Shown: one piece after another, positions 18,987 through 25,015 of the stretch
How the letters are laid out: the number at the start of each line of letters is the position of its first letter
How positions within the stretch are numbered: position 1 is the first letter of the stretch
Source: Rhodanobacteraceae bacterium
GTDB taxonomy: Bacteria; Acidobacteriota; Terriglobia; Terriglobales; Acidobacteriaceae
Length of the DNA stretch: 54,007 nucleotides
Assembly (NCBI GenBank): GCA_025350865.1
Contig: JANXWZ010000004.1
Coordinates: forward strand, 1-54,007
Reading direction: 5' to 3'
Made by a program: the position numbers and the translations under genes
Notes under the pieces: generated by a model
Told to the model about the DNA's origin: nothing
The model's input: the letters and a program-made list of their open reading frames with translations, nothing else
Database searches by the model: none

Positions 18987-19164
18987 GGAATGCTGAGGCC
19001 TTTTGCTGCAGTCGCTGTTCAGGCGACGGTGAGACAGCGTAGCACGAGATTGGTTAGCGGAAAAGTGTGGAGAACCTGGAGCGTTGCGCGGTGACGTTCG
19101 GGATTCCGCGATGTAACGCGTTTTTGACTTAGAAAAAATAAGTCGGATTTATTCCACTATTAGC

Positions 19165-19193
19165 TTGCTATTGGTTGCGATATTTGGCATAGT
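19165..19193 (+). promoter_or_regulatory. Candidate sigma70-type promoter for the structured RNA array
   Basis: TTGCTA (19165-19170), 17-nt spacer, CATAGT (19188-19193). The predicted transcript start near 19199-19201 coincides with the first base of the 10-bp inverted repeat that closes the first RNA. A second TTGACT at 19124 has no good -10 partner. Confidence 0.45.
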
Positions 19194-19198
19194 AACTG

Positions 19199-19333
19199 GT
19201 GCGTAGGAGAAACCCCGATGAAACAGCATACGAACAATTCGATGCGTAGGTCGCCAGAGAGCTATACTCTCGTCGGTGATCGCCGGGCTTTCAGTTTTAG
19301 CTGGCCATCTCTGTAACCGGCGATCCTACGCAC
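19199..19333 (+). ncRNA. Structured RNA 1 (candidate member of Ro60-associated RNA array)
   Basis: GTGCGTAGGA (19199-19208) is a perfect 10-bp complement of TCCTACGCAC (19324-19333). Inside, GATCGCCGG (19278-19286) pairs with CCGGCGATC (19317-19325) and GAGAG with CTCTC (19257-19271). An alternative fold uses a second TGCGTAGG (19242-19249) against the same 3' strand, followed by TCGCC/GGCGA and AGAGA/TCTCT. It lacks the GTGGCGWA and TTCCC motifs of the four RNAs downstream, so it may be a leader rather than a Y RNA. It overlaps a 32-codon ORF. Confidence 0.5.
19218..19316 (+). CDS. Possible 32-residue peptide inside structured RNA 1
   Basis: ATG at 19218 has AGGAGA at 19205-19210, a good ribosome site with 7-nt spacing. 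The peptide begins MKQHTNNSMRRSPESYTLVG and ends SFSWPSL before TAA. No family is recognised. Because the same bases form stems, translation and folding would compete, as in a leader peptide. It may equally be a chance ORF in an RNA gene. Confidence 0.35.
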   Translation: MKQHTNNSMRRSPESYTLVGDRRAFSFSWPSL

Positions 19334-19354
19334 AATCGCACGCACAATTAGATA

Positions 19355-19429
19355 TGCCAGGTGGCGAAGAGATCGGGTTCATCGATCTGACGCCTCGAAA
19401 CCGTCCCGTTCTTGTTTTTTCCCCTGGCA
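19355..19429 (+). ncRNA. Y-RNA-like hairpin 2 (75 nt, small head)
   Basis: Closing stem TGCCAGG (19355-19361) with CCTGGCA (19423-19429). The 5' side then reads GTGGCGAA (19361-19368) and the 3' side TTCCCC (19419-19424), the shared internal-loop motifs. The inner helix is AAGA/TCTT and CGGG/CCCG (19367-19377 with 19405-19413). The head is small with no tRNA-like arms; an alternative inner hairpin AGATCG/CGATCT exists. Confidence 0.6.
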
Positions 19430-19434
19430 GTACT

Positions 19435-19527
19435 GTCCGTGGCGAACTTTACGGTTACTTCTTTGGATGAAGCCCGCAAGGGTGGGGTTCGATCCCCCGT
19501 TTCTACCGTAGAGAAATATTCCCGGAC
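19435..19527 (+). ncRNA. Y-RNA-like hairpin 3 with T-arm head (93 nt)
   Basis: Closing stem GTCCG (19435-19439) with CGGAC (19523-19527). The GTGGCGAA motif is at 19439-19446 and TTCCCG at 19519-19524. The inner 8-bp helix is CTTTACGG (19447-19454) with CCGTAGAG (19506-19513), one G-T pair. The head holds three hairpins: CTTC-TTTGGAT-GAAG (7-nt loop, like an anticodon arm), CCC-GCAA-GGG, and a T arm GGGG-TTCGATC-CCCC (19484-19498). There is no D arm. Confidence 0.65.
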
Positions 19528-19578
19528 GGGCTTACTTCTGGTACGCGGACGCAGAGCTGTTTCCGCGTATGAGAAGGA

Positions 19579-19740
19579 CTTATCCGTGGCGAAGAAGTGA
19601 GTTCCTTCCCGCCAATGAAAAGCAAGCAGAGAGGGAAACTCTGCCGGAGTAATCGGCTTGCGGAACGAGGGCGTTGCCCTGATGTACAAGGTTCCGCGGG
19701 ATTCCTGCTCTGAGACTCGCTTCGATGATTCCCGGATAAG
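19579..19740 (+). ncRNA. Y-RNA-like hairpin 4 (162 nt, branched head)
   Basis: Closing stem CTTATCCG (19579-19586) with CGGATAAG (19733-19740). GTGGCGAA is at 19586-19593 and TTCCCG at 19729-19734. The inner helix pairs CGAAG with CTTCG and GAG with CTC. The head has hairpin GCAGAG-AGGGAAA-CTCTGC (19626-19644) and hairpin GCGGAAC/GTTCCGC (19660-19697) containing AGGGC-GTT-GCCCT. From memory, the 5' strand CGAAGAAGTGAG resembles the Ro-binding strand of human Y1 RNA. Confidence 0.65.
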
Positions 19741-19749
19741 TATCGTAGT

Positions 19750-19881
19750 TTGGCCGGTGGCGTAGATAACAGTTACTTCGCTCATAACGACGTGGTCGCA
19801 GGTTCGATCCCTGCCTTAGGCGCAAGCCTTTGTAGCTCAGTGGTAGAGCACGATGCTGTTGTCGACTAGTTCCCCGGCCAA
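19750..19881 (+). ncRNA. Y-RNA-like hairpin 5 with circularly permuted tRNA-like head (132 nt, YrlA-like)
   Basis: Closing stem TTGGCCGG (19750-19757) with CCGGCCAA (19874-19881). GTGGCGTA is at 19757-19764 and TTCCCC at 19870-19875. The inner 11-bp helix GTAGATAACAG (19762-19772) with CTGTTGTCGAC (19856-19866) has one A-G mismatch. The head reads T arm GCAGG-TTCGATC-CCTGC (19798-19814), acceptor strand CTTAGGC, tetraloop GCAA, acceptor strand GCCTTTG, TA, then D arm GCTC-AGTGGTA-GAGC (19835-19849). The arms are tRNA-like but in permuted order, with the acceptor ends joined. Bacterial YrlA RNAs are known to mimic tRNA; this fits that class and lies just upstream of the Ro60 gene. Confidence 0.8.
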
Positions 19882-19921
19882 TTAAACACACCAGCGTGCG
19901 GCTGGATAGATGGTGAGAGAG

Positions 19922-20257
19922 ATGGCCAAGACATTTATCAAGGGAGGCACTCCGGTTGGCTCGGATTCCTTGTGCAGGACTTGTACTAGCTCGCACATTA
20001 TGACGGGCTACCGTGAGTCGGAGCAGACCACGATGTGCGACAAGCTTTATCCGGCAATTGTAGTTCCGTTTCGGATTTATGAATGTTCGGGTTATTACGA
20101 CAAGAACCGGCCTAGCTGGCAGCAGATGGAGAAGTTGGCTATCGATGTCACTCGTGGGCCTATGAAGCCGGTTGGGTTCAAGGTCGGGGTTGGATTTCAT
20201 GAGACGGCGGTTCCGCGGAAGGTGGCGGTGCCGGCGGACGATGATTTGGATGAGTAA
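19922..20257 (+). CDS. Small four-cysteine protein next to the Ro60 array, unknown function
   Basis: About 111 residues from ATG 19922; ATG 19910 in frame is an alternative and neither has a strong ribosome site. A CRTC pair near residue 18 and two further cysteines (MCDKLYP, IYECSGY) could form one zinc knuckle. The C-terminus is acidic (DDDLDE). No known family is recognised. It begins 40 nt after the last RNA hairpin and is followed by a terminator-like hairpin, then the Ro60 gene. Its place inside the locus suggests, but does not show, a link to the Ro60 RNP. Confidence 0.7.
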   Translation: MAKTFIKGGTPVGSDSLCRTCTSSHIMTGYRESEQTTMCDKLYPAIVVPFRIYECSGYYDKNRPSWQQMEKLAIDVTRGPMKPVGFKVGVGFHETAVPRKVAVPADDDLDE

Positions 20258-20264
20258 GCGGGCC

Positions 20265-20286
20265 GGGGCTGAAGCCCCTTGTTTTT
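20265..20286 (+). terminator. Terminator-like hairpin after the four-cysteine gene
   Basis: GGGGC-TGAA-GCCCC (20265-20278) followed by TTGTTTTT. The hairpin is also of a repeat type seen again near 22211-22222. Confidence 0.65.
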
Positions 20287-20298
20287 CTGGACGGGAGT

Positions 20299-20378
20299 GT
20301 CCGAGCTAAAGCTCGGACCTACCTCAGAAGCAACGACAAAGGCGAAATACAGAGATTCTTCGCTGTGCTCGGAATGAC
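20299..20378. repeat. Palindromic repeats ahead of the Ro60 gene
   Basis: GTCCGAGC-TAAA-GCTCGGAC (20299-20318) is an 8-bp perfect hairpin. At 20349-20378 there is a diverged copy of the ACGGAGATTCT..GAATGAC element found at 14533 and 27570. Confidence 0.6.
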
Positions 20379-20412
20379 CTCGCGCGCAGGAGGAAGGAGG
20401 AAGGGGTTCGAC

Positions 20413-21765
20413 ATGAAGCTGAATGTATTGAAGTTGACGATTGGCCAGGGGTTGCCGGGATTCATGCGGCTCGTTCCCCGGACTTATGAGGGAGCGACCG
20501 CTGCGGCGATCTCGGACGAGCAGGCGCTGCGGCGTTCTGTGCTGGCTTGCATGCTCTGGGAGAACGAGTTTTACGAGAGCGGCGTCACGATTGCGGAGCG
20601 GATCCGCACGCTGGTTCCGAAGGTCGAGGCGGCAAAGGTTGCGGCGCTAGCGGTTGAGGCTCGGACGAAGATGAAGCTGCGGCATGTGCCGCTGCTGCTG
20701 GTTCGCGAGATGGCTCGGCTGCCGACGCACCGTGGCCTGGTGGCCGAGACGCTGGTGCAGGTGATCCAGAGGGCGGACGAACTGGCGGAGTTCCTGGCGA
20801 TCTACTGGGCTGAAGGGAAAGTGCCTCTGTCCGGGCAGGTCAAGAAGGGACTCGCGGCGGCGTTCCCGAAGTTCGACGAGTATGCTCTGGCCAAGTACGA
20901 TCGGGCCAACGCGGTGCGGCTGCGGGACGTGTTGTTCCTGTGCCACGCCAAGCCGGTCGACGCGGCGCAGGAAGCGCTTTGGAAGCGGCTGATCGCTGGC
21001 GAACTGGCAACGCCTGATACCTGGGAGGTTGCGCTGTCTGCCGGAGGTCTCGACAAGCGGACGAACTGGGAGCGGCTGCTGCTAGAGCGGAAGCTTGGAG
21101 CCTTGGCTCTGCTTCGGAACCTGCGGAACATGCAGGAAGCCGGAGTGGACGAGGAGCTGGTGCTGATAGCTCTGGACGCGATGCGGACTGATCGTGTGCT
21201 GCCGTTCCGGTTTCTCGCTGCGGCACGGTATGCGCCGCAGTGGGAGGAGGTCCTGGAGCGGGCGATGTTCCGGTCGGTTGCGGAGGCTGAGAAGCTGCCG
21301 GGCCGGACGGTTCTGCTGGTCGACGTGTCCGGAAGTATGGTCGCGCCGTTGTCGCGTCAGTCGCAGATGTTGCGGACCGATGCGGCTTACGGGCTGGCTG
21401 TCCTGTTGCGGGAGGTGTCTGAAAAGGTGGTGGTCTACACCTTCTCGGACGGCGCGATGCGGATTCCGCCGCGGCGTGGATTCGCGCTGCGGGATGCGAT
21501 GGAGGCGAGCCTGCGTCACGGCGGAACTCGGCTGGGAGCTGCTTTGGATTTCGTCGAGGGAGAAGCGGTTCGGGAGCCGTATGACCGGATCGTCGTGATC
21601 ACCGACGAGCAGAGCGTGGACCGGGTTCCGGCACCGACGGGTCGCGGGTACATGGTGAACGTTGCCAGCGCGAAGAACGGTGTTGGGTACGGAGGCTGGA
21701 CCCACATCGACGGATGGAGCGAGGCAGTGATCGAGTACATCCGAGAGCTGGAAGCGGCAAACTGA
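20413..21765 (+). CDS. Ro60 homologue (TROVE domain plus VWA domain)
   Basis: 450 residues from ATG 20413, which follows a purine-rich ribosome site (20389-20406). The N-terminal two thirds is the helical-repeat TROVE ring (for example LRRSVLACMLWENEFYESG, RHVPLLLVREMARL, LPFRFLAAARYAP). The C-terminal VWA domain has the metal-site residues DVSGS (Asp304, Ser306, Ser308) and Thr397-Asp398. Ro60/Rsr proteins bind Y RNAs on the outer surface and the ends of misfolded RNAs in the ring, and in bacteria work with nucleases in RNA quality control. The length matches compact bacterial orthologues. No rtcB, rtcA or PNPase gene is in this window. The array of structured RNAs directly upstream supports the call. 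Confidence 0.93.
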   Translation: MKLNVLKLTIGQGLPGFMRLVPRTYEGATAAAISDEQALRRSVLACMLWENEFYESGVTIAERIRTLVPKVEAAKVAALAVEARTKMKLRHVPLLLVREMARLPTHRGLVAETLVQVIQRADELAEFLAIYWAEGKVPLSGQVKKGLAAAFPKFDEYALAKYDRANAVRLRDVLFLCHAKPVDAAQEALWKRLIAGELATPDTWEVALSAGGLDKRTNWERLLLERKLGALALLRNLRNMQEAGVDEELVLIALDAMRTDRVLPFRFLAAARYAPQWEEVLERAMFRSVAEAEKLPGRTVLLVDVSGSMVAPLSRQSQMLRTDAAYGLAVLLREVSEKVVVYTFSDGAMRIPPRRGFALRDAMEASLRHGGTRLGAALDFVEGEAVREPYDRIVVITDEQSVDRVPAPTGRGYMVNVASAKNGVGYGGWTHIDGWSEAVIEYIRELEAAN

Positions 21766-21842
21766 CGAGGGCTGGTACGGGGAGGAACTTTCCGGGCCAG
21801 CCCTCTTTTTCTTAGGTTCGGGGCGAGGTATAGAATCAAGGC

Positions 21843-22148
21843 ATGTCTGATAGCCCGGAAAGCAATCCCTCGCAACAGGCAGCAGAGTCTCAGCATGCTG
21901 ACACGACCGGCCTGCCGCCGACCCCTCCACCCATCACGATGGCGCAGCATAAGGCCAATGTCGTTGCGATTCGCGGCAATATGGCCGCCGATGCAGAGAA
22001 GAAACGCAAGCGGCAGGCGCTGGAACTGCAACGGGAGTTCATCCTGTCGCAGCGGACCTCAAGCCCGCACCGTCGGACGGCGCTTGAGAATGCGCTGGCG
22101 GATATTGAAGAAAAGCTGGCTGAGCTGGGCTGGACGATCCATCTGTAA
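21843..22148 (+). CDS. Small hypothetical protein with C-terminal helical segment
   Basis: 101 residues. The first 40 are Pro/Ser/Gln-rich and look disordered; the rest (KKRKRQALELQREFILSQ and LENALADIEEKLAELGW) is helical, perhaps coiled-coil. No family is recognised. A TAGAAT -10-like hexamer (21831-21836) ends 6 nt before the ATG and there is no ribosome site, so the transcript may be leaderless. It follows Ro60 after 77 bp, on the same strand, and is followed by a clear terminator. Confidence 0.65.
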   Translation: MSDSPESNPSQQAAESQHADTTGLPPTPPPITMAQHKANVVAIRGNMAADAEKKRKRQALELQREFILSQRTSSPHRRTALENALADIEEKLAELGWTIHL

Positions 22149-22167
22149 GGCGATGCAAAAGAAGAAG

Positions 22168-22222
22168 ACCCGGGGCTAAAACCCGGGTCATTTTATTGAA
22201 GCCATTCGCAGGGCTGAAGCCC
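22168..22222. terminator. Bidirectional terminator between convergent genes
   Basis: GACCCGGG-GCTAAAA-CCCGGGTC (22168-22190) is followed by ATTTTATT on the plus strand and by a TC-rich run on the minus strand. A second hairpin GGGCTGAAGCCC is at 22211-22222. Confidence 0.75.
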
Positions 22223-22244
22223 CACGGTAATCCCAAAAGCGCAG

Positions 22245-22973
22245 CTATCTGGGTTTGCCGAAGCGGTAGACGAGGCCGATGTTGAGGGCCTTGCTGTTCT
22301 GCAGCGTGCTGCCGAACGTCGTGCCCAGGTAGGTGGGCGAGATGCGGAGCGCAAGCGCTGGGTCGAAGTTGTAATCCAAGCTGACCCCGGCGGAGAAGGC
22401 GGGGGCAAAATCGCCCTGCCAGACGCCAATGTTGGCCGCCGTAAAGCCCTTGGAGCCGCCGGCAAATTTTCCGAGGTCAATTCCGGCCTGGGCGAATCCC
22501 GTGACGCCATACTTTTCCTTGCGGACCAGGCGGTAGGTCGGGCCAGCCATAAAGGCGTATTCGGAGATCTGTGGGTTGGGGATGTTGTAGATCGTGTTGC
22601 CGATCTGCGCCTTGCCATAGGATCCCTGGACAGTCCCCATGATGCCGAAGGTCGGGGTGAACGAGCGCTGGGTCGTGGCGAAGAAGCTGACCTCATTGCT
22701 CTGGCGCAGGTAGGGGCCGCTGCGATAGCGCATGTATCCGCCGCCGCCGGCTACCTCCCAGGGGTGGCCGTAGGTTGACTCAATGGTGCGGGCAATGCGT
22801 GCTTTGCGGTTGGCGGTCGATTCGCGGCGTGGACGCCGTGCGGACTGCGCCTGCGACGGGGCCGCCGCGCCGATGACAAAGATGAGGACCGCGATGATGG
22901 CGGTGAACCAACCTGTTTGTGTGGAGAAGCCGTTCTTTCCCTTATTAACCGAACCATGAATCAACGTGTTCAC
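22245..22973 (-). CDS. Outer-membrane beta-barrel protein
   Basis: About 242 residues. A signal peptide core (FTAIIAVLIFVIGAAA) ends near SQAQ. Alternating polar/apolar strands follow, such as WEVAGGGGYMRYRS, YGVTGFAQAGIDLGKF, FAPAFSAGVSLDYNF, LALRISPTYLGTTF, and a final strand LNIGLVYRFGKPR. This is the layout of small OmpW/OmpA-like barrels. The frame opens with GTG at 22973, but AGGAG lies so close that TTG at 22964 (8-nt spacing) is the likelier start. It diverges from the cytochrome c gene. Confidence 0.7.
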   Translation of the reverse strand: MNTLIHGSVNKGKNGFSTQTGWFTAIIAVLIFVIGAAAPSQAQSARRPRRESTANRKARIARTIESTYGHPWEVAGGGGYMRYRSGPYLRQSNEVSFFATTQRSFTPTFGIMGTVQGSYGKAQIGNTIYNIPNPQISEYAFMAGPTYRLVRKEKYGVTGFAQAGIDLGKFAGGSKGFTAANIGVWQGDFAPAFSAGVSLDYNFDPALALRISPTYLGTTFGSTLQNSKALNIGLVYRFGKPR

Positions 22974-23139
22974 TCCTGCCGCTGCTTTTCTCTTTAGAAC
23001 TGTTATCGCCGTCTGCTAGGGTTGGTCGGTATACGCACCGTAAACCGTGCCCGCTTCTTATTAGAACATTCATCGCACCTCCGCAGGCACGGAATGGAAC
23101 TCCGGCATCCAATTCCGCATGGGAAAGACGACCCGCCCA

Positions 23140-23757
23140 ATGACTACCCAACACAATTCGAAGTACTCCTCGTATGGACGTTCCGGCGGCCGGTTGGCAC
23201 CGTTCGTCCTGGGGATTCTTTTTACGATCATCGTTGCCATAGCGGGAGGCTGGGCCTACCTGAAGTATGGCCGTCCGCCGGTCGCCGCCGCCGACCCTGC
23301 CTTTCCCTTCGAAGCGCAGATCGTCCATGTCCCGCTGGGCGCGCGCATTGACAAGGAATTGCAGAAAGCGCCGTTTGGCACCAGCGAAGACGTGTTCGAG
23401 GCCGGCGCGAAGACCTATGCGACCAGCTGTGCGAGCTGCCACGGCACTCCGGGGCACGATTCGCCCTACGGCAAGTGGATGTATCCGCAGGCACCGCAAC
23501 TCTTTAAGAAGCACATTCGCGGCAACGTGGTCGGGGTGTCGGACGACGAGGCGGGCGAGACCTTCTGGAAGATCAAAAATGGCATTCGCCTGACCGGAAT
23601 GCCAGCGTATCAACACCTATATTCCGAGGCGCAGCTGTGGGATGTGGCGTTGCTGCTGAAGAATGCAGACCAGCCGATGCCCGATCCGGTGGCACACTTG
23701 TTGCAACAGGAATCGACTGCACCAGTTTCTGTGCCGTCCCCTGTCTCGCCTAAATGA
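23140..23757 (+). CDS. Membrane-anchored monohaem cytochrome c
   Basis: About 205 residues. An N-terminal membrane helix (APFVLGILFTIIVAIAGGW, about residues 20-40) precedes a class I cytochrome c domain with haem motif CASCH and a likely axial Met in GMPAYQHL. It faces the periplasm and carries electrons; the partner is unknown. The C-terminus is a Pro/Ser-rich tail. ATG at 23140 or at 23119 in frame are both possible, and neither has a clear ribosome site. Confidence 0.8.
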   Translation: MTTQHNSKYSSYGRSGGRLAPFVLGILFTIIVAIAGGWAYLKYGRPPVAAADPAFPFEAQIVHVPLGARIDKELQKAPFGTSEDVFEAGAKTYATSCASCHGTPGHDSPYGKWMYPQAPQLFKKHIRGNVVGVSDDEAGETFWKIKNGIRLTGMPAYQHLYSEAQLWDVALLLKNADQPMPDPVAHLLQQESTAPVSVPSPVSPK

Positions 23758-23967
23758 CATAAGTGCCGTGATTACCTCAAGAATGCCATTGCCAATCGTC
23801 TCCCGATAGGCTTACTATCCGTTTCGCGCTAGTCATAGTTTGTCGTTATTCGGACAGACGGGGCAGAGCCGATCAACACCCTTGAGCCAGTACGGAACCC
23901 TAACGCAGCACCCGAAACGCATGATTAGCCTCTGAGACCGATCAGCGTGCACTGGAGCGAAAAAATT

Positions 23968-24705
23968 ATGGCATGGTATGCCTACTGTATCGCCGAACGT
24001 CAATCGTTTCCGGAACTTGCACGTCACCGCCGCCCGATGCCCCTGACCGGAGTGACCGGTCTCTTCGGGAATCAAACCTTCCTCTTTCCAGCCGGCGATC
24101 TTGCCGTGATTGTCTCAGAACACCAGCACGACGACCAGGCGCGCTTCGATCAGCAGGCCAATAAGGACCACGCCCGGGTTATCTCGGATTGCTTCAAGCT
24201 TTCAACCGTACTTCCCTTCCGCTTTGCCACTACCTTTGCAGACGACGACGGCCTTCGGCGGTCGGTTCGCTCCAACCAGAAGCACTTTCTCGCCAATGTG
24301 GAACGCCTCCGCGGTAAAGCCGAAATGCACCTCAAGGTGCTGGTCGACGATACCTGCCCAGGCAACTCCGCACGCGATATGACCGTAGGCCAGCAATATC
24401 TGACCAGCCTGCGCGAGAGTGCGAGCCGTCAGCGGGAGCGCCAATCTAAGGCGCGAGCGCTGTCCGTACAGATGCACCGCATGTTCCTTCCTCTGGCGGA
24501 GGAGATCACATGCAAGCGGATGGAATCGGGCAAGATGCTGCTCGATATCGCACACCTGATCGACAACCGTTGCGTGGAGCGCTATCAAAACAAGTATTCC
24601 TCCGCGACCACCGAACTGAAGGACTGCCGCATGCAGCTCTCCGGGCCGTGGCCTCCGTACCACTTTGTGCAGCGTCACAGCAGCCACACCGGACACCACG
24701 CCTAA
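23968..24705 (+). CDS. Orphan gas vesicle protein GvpL/GvpF homologue
   Basis: About 245 residues from ATG 23968 with GGAG 10 nt upstream. It has family hallmarks: WYAYCIAE at the start, STVLPFRFATTFADDDGLRRSV, the conserved GKAEMHLKV segment and the C-terminal SGPWPPYHFV signature. In gas-vesicle organisms GvpF/L bind the shell protein during assembly. No other gvp gene lies in this window, so the function here is open. The gene stands alone, with a weak terminator-like repeat after it. Confidence 0.85.
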   Translation: MAWYAYCIAERQSFPELARHRRPMPLTGVTGLFGNQTFLFPAGDLAVIVSEHQHDDQARFDQQANKDHARVISDCFKLSTVLPFRFATTFADDDGLRRSVRSNQKHFLANVERLRGKAEMHLKVLVDDTCPGNSARDMTVGQQYLTSLRESASRQRERQSKARALSVQMHRMFLPLAEEITCKRMESGKMLLDIAHLIDNRCVERYQNKYSSATTELKDCRMQLSGPWPPYHFVQRHSSHTGHHA

Positions 24706-25015
24706 TCGATCGACGATTTTAGTCGGAGCAACATCAAGAAGAGCGAATGAGATGCCTCCACGGATCCCATCCGCTCTTTTTCGTGGCCTCCTCGTTTTCG
24801 CGGGCGTCGACGACTGCAAAACCGTCCGTGGACCCGCCACTTTGCCTAGAGCGGTACGAGCGGGTTGCCTGACACGAATATTTTTCTCTCAGGCAACCCG
24901 CTGAAAACAGCGTAAGTTTTCTCTTTTCCGGACTACTTTTGTCGTTATCAGGGCATCCGTCTAGGGGTGGGTGTTTGTCGGCAACTATACGCGCCACCCC
25001 ATCCAGGAGAAATCG
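24706..25015. other. Non-coding 310-bp interval with a perfect 14-bp inverted repeat
   Basis: AGAGCG (near 24738) pairs with CGCTCT before TTTTT (about 24770-24780), a possible gvpL/F terminator. AGCGGGTTGCCTGA (24859-24872) is repeated inverted as TCAGGCAACCCGCT (24889-24902) around a 16-nt T-rich loop. Beyond this, TTTGTCGTTAT (about 24938) also occurs upstream of the gvpL/F gene (about 23838) and may be a shared promoter element. No ORF is convincing. Confidence 0.55.

Noticed and set aside
19413..19424. T6 run as a rho-independent terminator
   Set aside because: It is followed by CCCC that pairs in the closing stem of the 19355 hairpin, and no strong hairpin directly precedes it.
19798..19850. 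Ordinary tRNA gene
   Set aside because: T and D arms look canonical, but the T arm comes first, the acceptor ends are joined by GCAA and there is no anticodon arm or CCA end. Read instead as a tRNA-like RNA head.
19580..20200. Minus-strand ORF of 206 codons across the RNA array
   Set aside because: It runs antisense through the conserved hairpins and the four-cysteine gene; its peptide shows no family features.
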